Source of the DNA: JASHPR01 sp963833885
GTDB taxonomy: Bacteria > Actinomycetota > Actinomycetes > Streptosporangiales > Streptosporangiaceae
Assembly (NCBI GenBank): GCA_963833885.1
Contig: CAWHZU010000029.1
Coordinates: 62,001 to 126,000 of the forward strand
Direction: 5' to 3'
Length of the DNA: 64,000 nucleotides
Positions 49,918 through 60,622 of this stretch are shown piece by piece. Every line of letters starts with the position of its first letter. Within the stretch, counting starts at the first letter, position 1. A program made the position numbers and the translations under genes. The notes under the pieces are model-generated. The model did not search any database, was not told the origin of the DNA, and saw only the letters and a program-made list of their open reading frames with translations.

Positions 49918-51396
49918 TCAGCCTCGCCGCTGCGCCGCGGTCCCGCCGACCGCCGCAGCCTGGCCCGGCTGCTGGTCATCGCCGCCGGGCGGGGTCGCAG
50001 GGGGGAGGTTTGGCGGAGGCAGGGTTGGCGGGGGCAGCGGCGAAGCGGGCATCGCCGAAGAAGGCATGGTGGGAGCGGGCAGCATCGGCACGGGCAGGGC
50101 GGGGGCCGACACGGGCCGCGCTGGCCCGGCCGGGCCAGGTCGCGGCGCCCCGTTGCTGGCCGCGGGACGCGCCGATCCATTGCCAGCCACGGGATACGCC
50201 GATCCGTTTCCGGCCGCCGGCTCGGGCCTGGCCGTCACCGCCGGCTTCGCGGCAGCGAGGGCAGCGGCTCTGGCGCGCCGACGCCGACCGTACTGCCACC
50301 ACCGGAGCCTCGGCATCGACATGAACAGCAGCGCCACGATCGCCACGACGGTCGTCACGGCGAACACGAACACTGGGGTCCGCGCGATCGACAGCCACAC
50401 GATCGCGGCCGAGAACAGCGCCGCCCACAGATAGAGGATCAGCACGCTGGCGCGGTGCGGGTGCCCCATATCCTGCAACCGGTGATGCAGGTGCTTGCGG
50501 TCCGGTGCCAGCGGCGACTTCCCGGCCCGGACCCGCCGCGCGACCGCGAGCAGCAGGTCCGTGTACGGGATCACCAGGATCGTGGCCGGCAGCAGCAGCG
50601 GCAGGATTTCAGGAAACCGGTTCGCGGCCGAGTGAATACCGCCCGGGGGGAGAGAGTTGATGCTCGAGATCGGCACGTAGGCGAGCAGCAGCCCGAGCAG
50701 CATCGAGCCGGTGTCGCCCATGAAGATCTTGGCCGGATGGGAGTTGTGCGGCAGGAAGCCCAAGCACGCCCCGACCAGCAGCGCGGATACCAGCGCCGGG
50801 CCCGCCTGCTCGGACAGGTGCGGGTGCACGACCTGGGTCAGCCGGTAGTAGTAGACGAAGAACGAGATGGCCGCGATGCAGACGATCCCGGCGGCCAGGC
50901 CGTCCAGGCCGTCGATGAAGTTGACCGCGTTGATCGTCGCCACCACGAGGAAGACCGTCAGCACGGTGGACTGGTTCGTGGTGAGCAGGAACGTGCCGCC
51001 GCCCGGCTCGGGCAGCCAGCTCAGCTGGCAGCCGCTCCAGAACAAGATCCCGCCGGCGGCCGCCTGGCCTGCCAGCTTGCTGATCGGGCTCAGCCCCCAG
51101 CGGTCGTCGACCAATCCAACGACCACGATCAGGCCACCGGCCAGCAGCAGCCCGGCGGCTATCCGGTTGCCGACCAGGACATTCCGCAGCGGGGTGATCT
51201 GGTCGGCGACGAGGAGCCCCGCGGCGAGTCCGGCAAACATCGCCAAACCGCCCCAAAGCGGCATCGGCACCGTGTGCACGTCCCGTTGCCGGGGTTCCTT
51301 CATCGCCCTCGCGGCGATCGCCCCGCGGCGCACCAGAGGCGTCAGCAGATAGGTGACGGCCGCCGTGACCAGTAGGGTCAGCAGATACTCGAGCAC
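49918..51396 (-). CDS. wecA: Undecaprenyl/decaprenyl-phosphate GlcNAc-1-phosphate transferase (WecA/Rfe)
   Basis: A 492-residue integral membrane transferase that links a sugar phosphate to the polyprenyl carrier, starting cell-wall linker or polysaccharide synthesis. About eleven helices; V-D-D-R-W-G-L-S, N-F-I-D-G-L-D-G-L-A-A-G, F-M-G-D-T-G-S-M and K-H-L-H-H-R-L are the catalytic and binding signatures. The last ~120 residues are a Pro/Ala/Gly-rich cytoplasmic tail containing imperfect repeats (A-A-G-N-G-S-A, V-A-G-N-G-S-A), longer than in most homologues. In mycobacteria and Streptomyces the gene lies in the same place upstream of the atp operon. Confidence 0.93.
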   Translation of the reverse strand: MLEYLLTLLVTAAVTYLLTPLVRRGAIAARAMKEPRQRDVHTVPMPLWGGLAMFAGLAAGLLVADQITPLRNVLVGNRIAAGLLLAGGLIVVVGLVDDRWGLSPISKLAGQAAAGGILFWSGCQLSWLPEPGGGTFLLTTNQSTVLTVFLVVATINAVNFIDGLDGLAAGIVCIAAISFFVYYYRLTQVVHPHLSEQAGPALVSALLVGACLGFLPHNSHPAKIFMGDTGSMLLGLLLAYVPISSINSLPPGGIHSAANRFPEILPLLLPATILVIPYTDLLLAVARRVRAGKSPLAPDRKHLHHRLQDMGHPHRASVLILYLWAALFSAAIVWLSIARTPVFVFAVTTVVAIVALLFMSMPRLRWWQYGRRRRARAAALAAAKPAVTARPEPAAGNGSAYPVAGNGSARPAASNGAPRPGPAGPARPVSAPALPVPMLPAPTMPSSAMPASPLPPPTLPPPNLPPATPPGGDDQQPGQAAAVGGTAAQRRG

Positions 51397-51503
51397 GGTC
51401 GCCAGCTAGGTCCGCACTGGATGTAACGCATCACGACAACTCTAGAGCACCACCAGGGGACCCGGGGCGATCCCCCACCCCTCCGGCCTGGCAAAGTTTC
51501 AGC

Positions 51504-52172
51504 CTAATTGTCGGTACCCGGCGTGACATCCCCGCCCGTGGACAGCATGGCAACCTCCCGCAGCTGGCCGATGGAAACGGTGCCCGCCCGCAGCAGCCTC
51601 GGCACGTTCCCGGTCAGGTCCACGATCGTGGAGCCAACGTCGTTGGCGCACGGCCCGCCGTCCAGGTAGACGGACACCGCGTCGCCGAGCTGCTCCTGCG
51701 CCTCGGCGGCCGTGGTGGCGGGCGGGGAGCCGGTGCGGTTGGCGCTGCTCACCGCCAGCGGGCCAGTCTCCTTGAGCAGCTCGAGCGCGACCGGGTGCAG
51801 CGGCATCCGGACGGCCACGGTGCCCTGGGTATCGCCAAGATCCCAGTTCAGCGACCGGTTGGCGCGGCAGACCAGGGTCAGTCCGCCGGGCCAGAATTCG
51901 TCGATCAGGTCCTTGCCGTACGGCCCGAAGTCCTCGATCAGCGCGGTGGCCGCACGCACGGTCCCGACCAGCACTGGCGGCGGCATGTCCCTGCCCCGGC
52001 CCTTGGCCGCGAGCAGCCCGTTGACCGCCGAGGGGTAGAACGCGTCGGCACCGATGCCGTACAGGGTGTCGGTCGGCAGCACGACGAGTTCCCCGGTGCG
52101 CAGCGCCAGCGCAGCGGCCTTGATTCCCTCGGCGCGGCTGGCCGGGTCCGCGCAGTCATACGTGGCGCTCAT
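51504..52172 (-). CDS. Threonylcarbamoyl-AMP synthase (Sua5/YrdC/TsaC)
   Basis: A 222-residue enzyme that makes threonylcarbamoyl-AMP for the t6A modification of ANN-decoding tRNAs. V-L-P-T-D-T-L-Y-G-I-G-A-D, K-G-R-G-R-D-M-P-P and S-S-A-N-R-T-G are the conserved blocks. The start overlaps the prmC stop by 4 bases, giving a prfA-prmC-sua5 coupled unit typical of actinobacteria. No C-terminal Sua5 domain is present, so it is the short TsaC form. Confidence 0.93.
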   Translation of the reverse strand: MSATYDCADPASRAEGIKAAALALRTGELVVLPTDTLYGIGADAFYPSAVNGLLAAKGRGRDMPPPVLVGTVRAATALIEDFGPYGKDLIDEFWPGGLTLVCRANRSLNWDLGDTQGTVAVRMPLHPVALELLKETGPLAVSSANRTGSPPATTAAEAQEQLGDAVSVYLDGGPCANDVGSTIVDLTGNVPRLLRAGTVSIGQLREVAMLSTGGDVTPGTDN

Positions 52173-53041
52173 GGGCGCTCATCCTTCCACGTGGCGCTGA
52201 CGAACCGATCGCGGCCCGCCAGGTCGATGTGGTTGCTGGTCCCGTGCCAGCCGTTTTCCTCGGTGAACACCCAGTAGACCTCCGCGCCCTGCGGCGCGCC
52301 GTGCTCGACCGCGACCAGGCCGTCGGGGCGCAGCAGCCGCCGGGCCGTGCGCTCGATCACCCGGATCGCGTCGAGCCCGTCCGAGCCGCCCCACAGCGCC
52401 GTGGCCGGGTCATACTCGCCGACCTCCGGGGGCACCCAGGAGCCGATCGGGATGTATGGCGGATTGCTGACCACCAGGTCGACCGCGCCGGCCAGGTCGG
52501 GCAGCGTGGTCGCGAAATCCTCCGCGTGCAGGGTCACCCGGCCGGCCATATGCGGCGCCGTGCGCTCGCACCTGGCGACGTTGCGTTCTGCCCAATGGCG
52601 AGCGAGCGGGTCGGCCTCGACCGCGTGCACCCGCGCGCCCGGCACCTCCTGGGCGATGGCCAGCGCGATCGCTCCGGAACCGGTGCCCAGGTCCGCGACG
52701 ACGGGCTCGGCGGTGTCCATCTGGCCAAGCGCCTCGATCGCCCAGCCGGTCATCACCTCGGTCTCCGGCCGCGGCACGAAGACCCCCGGGCCCACCTCGA
52801 GTTCCAGGTAGCGGAAGTAGGCGAGCCCGGTGATGTGCTGCAGCGGTTCCCGCGACGCCCGGCGCGCCACGTCGTCCCAGTACCGGGGGTCGAACTCGGC
52901 GTCGGGCACGGTGTGCAGAGCACCCCTTGCCACGCCGTGCACGTGCGCCGCGATCAGCTCGGCGTCGGTGCGCGGTGATTCCACCCCGGCCTCGGCCAGC
53001 CGGGACGCTGCCACGGCGACCTCGTCGAGGAGCAGGGTCAT
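52169..53041 (-). CDS. prmC: Peptide chain release factor N5-glutamine methyltransferase
   Basis: A 290-residue SAM-dependent enzyme that methylates the Gln of the GGQ motif in release factors. The N-terminal helices (L-A-E-A-G-V-E-S-P-R-T-D-A-E-L-I) recognise RF; V-A-D-L-G-T-G-S-G-A-I-A-L-A binds SAM, and S-N-P-P-Y-I-P carries the catalytic NPPY. It overlaps prfA and sua5 by 4 bases each, so stoichiometric synthesis with its substrate is built into the operon. Confidence 0.95.
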   Translation of the reverse strand: MTLLLDEVAVAASRLAEAGVESPRTDAELIAAHVHGVARGALHTVPDAEFDPRYWDDVARRASREPLQHITGLAYFRYLELEVGPGVFVPRPETEVMTGWAIEALGQMDTAEPVVADLGTGSGAIALAIAQEVPGARVHAVEADPLARHWAERNVARCERTAPHMAGRVTLHAEDFATTLPDLAGAVDLVVSNPPYIPIGSWVPPEVGEYDPATALWGGSDGLDAIRVIERTARRLLRPDGLVAVEHGAPQGAEVYWVFTEENGWHGTSNHIDLAGRDRFVSATWKDERP

Positions 53042-54132
53042 GAGTCGCGCTCGCCAGACTCCGCGATCTTCTCGGCCCGGTCGGCCGCCTCCAGGGCGCC
53101 GATCACCGCGTCCAGGTCGCCGTCGAGCACCTGGTCCAGGTTGTAGGCCTTGTAGCCGACCCGGTGATCGGAGATCCGGTTCTCGGGGAAGTTGTAGGTG
53201 CGGACCCGCTGCGACCGGTCCACGGCGGAGACCTGGCTCTTGCGCTCGGCTGAGGCCTGCGCGTCCGCCTGCTCCTGCGCCTGGGTCAGCAGGCGCGCGC
53301 GCAGGATGCGCATGGCCTGTTCCTTGTTCTGCAGCTGGCTCTTCTCGTTCTGGCAGGACACCACGATGCCGGTCGGCAGGTGCGTGATCCGGACCGCGGA
53401 GTCGGTGGTGTTCACGCTCTGGCCACCGGGCCCCGACGAGCGGAACACATCTACCCGAACATCAGAAGGTTCGATACTGACCTCAACCGGATCAGCTTCG
53501 GGCATCACCAAGACGCCAGCGGCCGACGTATGAATCCGCCCCTGCGACTCGGTGACCGGCACCCGCTGCACCCGGTGCACCCCGCCCTCGTACTTCAGCT
53601 GCGACCACGCCCCACCCGCCTCCCCAGCCCCCTTCACTCCGTGGGCGCGAGACTTGATAGCAACCGTGGCGTCCTTGTAGCCGCCGAGGCCGGTAATGGT
53701 CGAGTCGATGACCTCGGTCTTCAGGTGATGCCGCTCGGCGTAGCGCAGGTACATGCGCAGCAGGTCCCCGGCGAACAGCGCCGACTCCTCGCCGCCCTCG
53801 CCTGCCTTCACCTCCAGGATGACGTCCCGCGAGTCGTTCGGGTCGCCGGGCACCAGCAGCTCCCGCAGCCGGTCCTCGAGCTCGGCCCGGCGCTTCCCGA
53901 GCTGGTCGGCCTCAGCAGCGAACGACGCGTCCTCGCCGGCCAGTTCGTGCGCGGCTTCCTCGTCGGCGGTGACGCGCTGCCACTCCCGGTAGGCGTGCAC
54001 GATCGGGCCGAGCTGCCCGTAACGACGGCCGAGCGTCCTGGCCCGGTCCTGGTCGGCGTGCACGGCGGGGTCGGAGAGGTCCCGTTCCAGCGCCGCGTAC
54101 TCGGCCGCCAGCTCCTCGAGCCGGTCAAACAC
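53038..54132 (-). CDS. prfA: Peptide chain release factor 1
   Basis: A 364-residue RF1 recognising UAA/UAG stops. The tripeptide P-V-T in R-V-P-V-T-E-S-Q-G-R is the anticodon-like PxT motif, and G-P-G-G-Q-S-V-N-T contains the GGQ that triggers hydrolysis. GTG 54132 has GGAG upstream and gives the usual M-F-D-R-L-E start. Gene order rpmE-prfA-prmC is the standard actinobacterial arrangement. Confidence 0.96.
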   Translation of the reverse strand: MFDRLEELAAEYAALERDLSDPAVHADQDRARTLGRRYGQLGPIVHAYREWQRVTADEEAAHELAGEDASFAAEADQLGKRRAELEDRLRELLVPGDPNDSRDVILEVKAGEGGEESALFAGDLLRMYLRYAERHHLKTEVIDSTITGLGGYKDATVAIKSRAHGVKGAGEAGGAWSQLKYEGGVHRVQRVPVTESQGRIHTSAAGVLVMPEADPVEVSIEPSDVRVDVFRSSGPGGQSVNTTDSAVRITHLPTGIVVSCQNEKSQLQNKEQAMRILRARLLTQAQEQADAQASAERKSQVSAVDRSQRVRTYNFPENRISDHRVGYKAYNLDQVLDGDLDAVIGALEAADRAEKIAESGERDS

Positions 54133-54174
54133 GGTTCTCCAACTCCTTTAGCAAAGTTCCTTCAGGCATGCAGA

Positions 54175-54209
54175 ACCCGGTGAATGCACCTCGAGTGCAT
54201 TCACCGGGT
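54175..54209 (-). terminator. Hairpin terminator after rpmE
   Basis: Arms ACCCGGTGAATGCAC (54175-54189) and GTGCATTCACCGGGT (54195-54209) form a perfect 15-bp stem with a 5-base loop, just past the rpmE stop. It has no T-run, like many actinobacterial terminators. It would separate rpmE from prfA. Confidence 0.82.
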
Positions 54210-54217
54210 CGGTTGAG

Positions 54218-54439
54218 CTACTTGCTGTCGGGCTGCCTCTTGCCGAAGCGCCGCTCGAACCGGGCGACCCGGCCACCGGTGTCCAGAATCTTCTGCTTGC
54301 CGGTGTAGAACGGGTGGCAGTTCGAGCAGATGTCGGCGTGAATCACGCCGTTGGCGGCAGTGCTCCGCGTGGTGAAGGTGTGCCCGCAGGTGCAGGTCAC
54401 CGTCGTCTCCACGTAGTCGGGGTGAATGTCAGGCTTCAT
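54218..54439 (-). CDS. rpmE: 50S ribosomal protein L31 (zinc-binding form)
   Basis: A 73-residue ribosomal protein. The zinc ligands are visible in T-C-T-C-G-H and I-C-S-N-C-H, so it is the C+ type used when zinc is plentiful; a zinc-free paralogue normally exists elsewhere. H-P-F-Y-T-G-K-Q-K is the rRNA-binding signature. It sits between rho and prfA as in most actinobacteria and is followed by a strong hairpin. Confidence 0.95.
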   Translation of the reverse strand: MKPDIHPDYVETTVTCTCGHTFTTRSTAANGVIHADICSNCHPFYTGKQKILDTGGRVARFERRFGKRQPDSK

Positions 54440-54624
54440 GTTGTGACTCCTGGTTCTTGGCGGTCGCCGGGTCGCCTCGCCGCCTGCCTGTGGCCGCGGG
54501 CGTGAACCGGTACCGCATATAAGTGGGTGTCCAGTGCCAGCTACTGTAACGCTCGCAGGGGCCTGCGGATTCCCGCGGAATTCCCGCCGGAAGCGAGGTC
54601 TGGCAGGGCTGGACGGGCAGAAGA

Positions 54625-56875
<2,251 letters not shown>

Positions 56876-57562
56876 GAGGGGTCCTTCCCAGGGCGCGGGT
56901 TGAAGTGCAGATTCGGTCGCTGCCACCCGCTGTCATGCTCCGGCCAATTAGCCGGGCCACTTGAAGTTGTGCAATTCGCCGTCCCGCGCCATGTCCCGCG
57001 CCGTCCGGCGATATACCGCGCGGCCTTCCATTCGCAGTACGTACTGCGACCGGCTAGACCTAGCGCTGGCACCAGCACCGACACTGGAAAATCAGGCTTT
57101 CCTCCGCCGTGCACCGACCGCGCCTGGCAGGTGTGGTGGTGCGGGGGTTGGATGTCTCTGGCAGCCACAGCCCTCCGCTGGTTGCGGACGGGGACTGGCG
57201 GCAGACAGGCGAGCACCTCTCCCCATGGCGGGGCATCTGGTGCGGCACCAAGCTTAACACCATGCACGGCCACGGCATTCCTTCGGAGCTGTCCCACAGT
57301 TGCACAAGAAGCCAGCAGCCTCTGCCCGACCGGTTTCCGGGTACGCTCCTGGCCGCCGTGCGGGGGTAAGGGCTCGGCAAGCAGGACGGAAAGCCAGGCT
57401 TGGCTGTCGACATCCAGGGGGCTTACAACGCATGCGGTACCCGTTTCATCGACGATTGAACCGCACGGTCGCCAACTCCCCGGACCCGAACACGTTGCTG
57501 GTTCAGATGCCCGGAACCTACTTCAACCAGGCGATTCTCACAAGTCCCTAAGAACAGAACGG
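56876..57562. other. Long untranslated region upstream of rho
   Basis: 687 bases without a convincing gene. A perfect 18-bp palindrome, arm TCGCAGTAC, lies at 57032-57049. GC and third-position bias are lower than in the genes, and apparent frames overlap on both strands without recognisable content. Long leaders upstream of rho are known in actinobacteria and often support autoregulation; that function here is inference. The threonine genes that precede rho in Streptomyces are not present at this spot. Confidence 0.55.
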
Positions 57563-58543
57563 TTAGATGCGCATCGGCGCTGCCACGCCGATGAGCCGCA
57601 GCCCCGCCGCGATTGCGGCCTGCGCGGCGGCCGCCAGCCACAGCCTGGCCGACGCCTCGGCCGGGTCCGGCGGGGCTTGCCGGCCGCCGAACGGCAGGGC
57701 CGGATGCCCCTCGGCGCAGTCCAGCCACCGGGACGCCAAGCGCTCGACGTGCCGGGCGAGCACGTCGGGCCTGCGCCGCCGGGCGGCCGCAGCGACGCGT
57801 TCGGGCAACCACGACATCGCCGCCAGCAGCTCGAGCTCTCCCGCGCGGGAAAGCAACTCTGCGTGGAACTCCCCGCGCCCGATGCCCAGGTCACCAGCCC
57901 ACCGCAGCACCGATGCGGCTTGCGCGTGGGCATATCGCACGAGGAAAAACGGACTCTCAAGACCGCCCGTTACGAGGCGCGCCGCGTCGATCGGCTCCGC
58001 ACCCGCCGACGCCGACCTGGCCAACGCGTAACGGACCGGGTCTTGGCCCGCGTAGGCCACGGCGGCCGCCGGAGCCTGACCGGTGGGAGCACGGCGTACC
58101 GGGCGGATATCAAGGGTGGCGCCGCTGCACTGGGCTGCCCGGCCGGTCACTGCGTCGGTGACGAGCCGGCGGGCCGCCGCCCAGGTCGGGGCGCTGGCCG
58201 GGTCGTCTGAGGCGGGCGCGGAAACCGACGTGCCGCGCAGCGCGTCGCTGGCAGCGCAGGCGGCGCCGGCCTCGGCGACGCGGACGGCAAGGCCAGCGAG
58301 CGCGCGGTCGGTGACGGTCACGGTCAGGTAGCCGCCGCCGGTGACGCGTGCCGCCTCGATCCAGGACTCGCCGCGCAGCCTGCCGGCCAGATCGGCAGCA
58401 ATCCTGGCGGGCTCCGGGCCGGCCTCGCTGGCCATCAGGAACGGCAGCGAGGTGGCGTAGCTGCCGGGAGCGCCGCCCGGCGCCGGGCGCCAGGTGCCTG
58501 ACGCGCGCACGCCGAGCGCGGCGGCGATATCGCCGGGGATCAC
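57563..58543 (-). CDS. ArgRS-like protein: N-terminal and DALR anticodon-binding domains without the catalytic core
   Basis: A 326-residue protein. The C-terminal part contains F-F-L-V-R-Y-A-H-A-Q-A-A-S-V-L-R-W-A and a helical domain ending G-L-R-L-I-G-V-A-A-P-M-R-I, the DALR anticodon-binding domain of arginyl-tRNA synthetase. The N-terminal ~100 residues (P-F-L-M-A-S-E-A-G, E-A-A-R-V-T-G-G-G-Y-L-T-V-T-V) resemble its additional N-terminal domain. The HIGH and KMSKS motifs are missing altogether, so it cannot charge tRNA. It could bind tRNA-Arg for another purpose; a tRNA-Arg gene lies 570 bases away. The two-domain form is also present in other actinomycetes, as far as I recall. Confidence 0.78.
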   Translation of the reverse strand: MIPGDIAAALGVRASGTWRPAPGGAPGSYATSLPFLMASEAGPEPARIAADLAGRLRGESWIEAARVTGGGYLTVTVTDRALAGLAVRVAEAGAACAASDALRGTSVSAPASDDPASAPTWAAARRLVTDAVTGRAAQCSGATLDIRPVRRAPTGQAPAAAVAYAGQDPVRYALARSASAGAEPIDAARLVTGGLESPFFLVRYAHAQAASVLRWAGDLGIGRGEFHAELLSRAGELELLAAMSWLPERVAAAARRRRPDVLARHVERLASRWLDCAEGHPALPFGGRQAPPDPAEASARLWLAAAAQAAIAAGLRLIGVAAPMRI

Positions 58544-58596
58544 ACGCCCAGGCTAGATCCGGCCGTCGTTCGTCGCCTCACGCAGTGGCCGGCGGG

Positions 58597-58992
58597 TCAG
58601 TCGAACACGCTGGTCGGCGCGCCGGCCAGCTCGCGGACCACACGGATCATCTCGGCCGGATCGAACGGCTTGGTCAGGTAGGCATCCACACCGATCTGGC
58701 GCCCCCGCGACCGGTCGTCTTCCTGTGCCCGCGCCGTGATCAAGACGACCTTGATGCCCGCCGTCTGCGGATTCCTGCGCAGCTGAGTCGCTGTCACCCA
58801 GCCGTCCAGGCGCGGCATCATCACGTCCAGAGTGATCACGTCCGGCTGGACCTCGGTGACCTTGTCCAGGCAGTCCTGGCCGTCGACGGCCGTAACCACG
58901 TCGAACCCCTCGAGCGTCAGGTTAACGGCAATGAGCTGCCTGATGACCTCGTCATCGTCGACAACCAGCACCCGGCCCAGTCCGTGTGTCAC
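58597..58992 (-). CDS. Response regulator receiver-domain protein (stand-alone)
   Basis: A 131-residue CheY-like protein with no output domain. V-L-V-V-D-D-D-E-V-I-R-Q holds the acidic pocket, T-L-D-V-M-M-P the phospho-accepting Asp, L-I-T-A-R-A the Thr, and T-K-P-F-D the Lys. GTG 58992 gives M-T-H-G-L-G-R-V; GTG 59016 is also possible. No kinase gene is adjacent. Divergent from the tRNA gene. It probably receives a signal from a distant histidine kinase or acts by binding another protein. Confidence 0.88.
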   Translation of the reverse strand: MTHGLGRVLVVDDDEVIRQLIAVNLTLEGFDVVTAVDGQDCLDKVTEVQPDVITLDVMMPRLDGWVTATQLRRNPQTAGIKVVLITARAQEDDRSRGRQIGVDAYLTKPFDPAEMIRVVRELAGAPTSVFD

Positions 58993-59111
58993 CCGGGCGA
59001 CAGTATCTTCTCTCACGCTTGTATGCGCGCTGATCGGCCCCGTATTCACATACCCACGGTACTGGTACCCTGGCTCCGGCTCGCGGTCAATGCCCGACGG
59101 GCCGTGTCTGA

Positions 59112-59186
59112 GCCCCCATAGCTCAGGGGATAGAGCAACGGCCTCCGGAGCCGTGTGCGCAGGTTCGAATCCTGCTGGGGGCGCCA
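59112..59186 (+). tRNA. tRNA-Arg (anticodon CCG), CCA encoded
   Basis: A complete cloverleaf: acceptor stem GCCCCCA/TGGGGGC, D-arm GCTC-AGGGGATA-GAGC, anticodon stem ACGGC/GCCGT with loop CTCCGGA (anticodon CCG, reading CGG), T-arm GCAGG-TTCGAAT-CCTGC, discriminator G and an encoded CCA. TTCACA (59045-59050) and TACCCT (59066-59071) upstream may be the promoter, though the spacer of 15 is short. The 3' end of a tRNA gene is a classic integration site, and island-type genes begin directly downstream. Confidence 0.97.
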
Positions 59187-59481
59187 GCCTGTTACCTGCG
59201 AAAACCGGCCCTGACCAGGACCGATGCGGTCCGGGCCGTGCTGCTGGCTCCGCCACCTTCCGCCACGGCGGGCCGCCATCCGCCAGGTTCCTCCCCCGTA
59301 TCGCCCCCGGCGCGCCCGCCTGGTCCCCACGCCCTGACCACGGGCGCGCCGCCGCCCCGACCCGGGCACAGGCTCGCACGGCTGCGGGACTGGCAGTTGG
59401 CAGCGGGCTGCAGATAGATAGGTCACGGTGTGATTGCGCCCAGAATTGCGGCCCGGCGCCAATTCCCGGGAGGAACTCGCG

Positions 59482-60510
59482 GTGAGCGTCGAGGCGATTT
59501 CGTGGGCTCTTAATCTCGCGCCCGTGCCGCGCGACCGCGGCGGGAAGCCGAATCCGGCCTGCAAGGCGGTGCTGATCGGGCTGGCCAACCATGCCGGCCC
59601 CGACGGCAAGGAAGCGTTCCCTGCGGTCAGGACGCTGATCCGCTACACCTGCCTGTCCGAGCGGACCGTGCAGACCGCGCTGGACCGGCTGGAGGCCGAC
59701 GGGATCATCCGGCCGTGTGACCCGGCGGTGGTCGCCGCGAAGATCAAGCGGGCCGACCGGCGCCCGCAGGGCTGGGACCTTGCGATGCACCTGATCCGCG
59801 ACGACCTGGACGACGAGGACCTGGCGGCGCTGGAGCGCCAGTTCCCTGGCCTGACCGCCCGCGTCGCCGCCATGCGGCGGCGAATGGCCAGGTCAGCGAC
59901 AGCGCAGGCCGCGGGGTGCAGCAGTTGCACCCCGCGGCTGAAACGCCTGTGGATAACGCGGCTGGCGAGGTGCAGCCATTGCACCCCGTGACGGCGACGG
60001 GGTGCAACCACCGCACCAACGGGGTGCAACTGCTGCGGGAACGGGGTGCAGCAGTTGCACCCGAACCGTCCTTGGAACCACCCAGGGAACCGCCCGCCGC
60101 CACCCGCGCGGGCGCGCGCGACCCCGGCGCTCCCCGGACGACCGGCCGGGCGGAGGCGGCGGCGTGAGCCGAGTTCTTCGCCCAGCTCGGGCCGGGCTGG
60201 CCGCTGACCGGCGGCCAGCGGCGCCGCCTGGCGCCCGACGCTGGCCGCCGCGCTGGCGCCGGGATGGGCGCCGACCGCGCTGGCGCAGTTCGTGGGCGCG
60301 AACACCGCCGGGGTCCGCAGCCCGGCCGCGGTACTGGCCGCCCGGCTGTCGCCGGCGGAGCTGCCCGCGCCGCCTGGCGGGGCCCGGGTCCGCGCCCGGC
60401 CGCCGTGGTGCGGAGGGGCGATGTGACGAGCGGACCCGGATGCTGGGCCGCTAGGGCGGCGACGACGCCGTCGCGGTGCCCGCGCTGTCACCCGCTCGCC
60501 GCCGATGGCG
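59482..60510 (+). pseudogene. Replication-initiator-like winged-helix protein of mobile elements, multiply frameshifted
   Basis: GTG 59482 has GGGAGG eight bases upstream. The first ~140 residues are clean: A-V-L-I-G-L-A-N-H-A-G-P-D-G and T-C-L-S-E-R-T-V-Q-T-A-L-D-R-L-E-A-D-G-I-I form a helix-turn-helix like the N-terminal domain of phage and plasmid initiators (lambda O type). After about 59910 coding continues in other frames: A-P-E-P-S-L-E-P-P-R-E-P-P, F-F-A-Q-L-G-P-G-W-P-L-T-G-G-Q, G-A-N-T-A-G-V-R-S-P-A-A-V-L-A-A-R-L-S-P and W-C-G...C-D-E-R-T-R-M-L and C-P-R-C-H-P, giving a C-terminal zinc ribbon. At least four frame changes plus a TGA at 60165 intervene. It is either a decayed gene or poorly resolved sequence. 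The end is approximate. Confidence 0.75.
59909..60062 (+). repeat. Iteron-like repeats with a perfect DnaA box (candidate replication origin)
   Basis: GGTGCA-N5-TGCACC and close variants occur five times, centred at about 59923, 59977, 60009, 60031 and 60053. The first has 12-base perfect arms (CCGCGGGGTGCA and complement) and the last 7-base arms; the third and fourth are imperfect. The last three are 22 bases apart, two turns of the helix. TGTGGATAA at 59948-59956 is the exact complement of the TTATCCACA DnaA box and is striking in such GC-rich DNA. The array lies inside the coding sequence of the initiator-like gene, as in lambda ori/O. Confidence 0.72.
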
Positions 60511-60622
60511 CCCCGACAGCACACGCGGGCCTGGGCTCTGGCGATGACGACTCGACGCAAACGGCCGTTTGGGGACTGCCTGGGTCAGCGGGCAGCGGCT
60601 GCGCAGGCCCGGCGCCGGACGG

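Noticed and set aside
59909..60062. Iteron region as a CRISPR-like or terminator array
   Set aside because: The units are short dyads with differing intervals, lie inside coding sequence and include a DnaA box; there is no repeat-spacer pattern.
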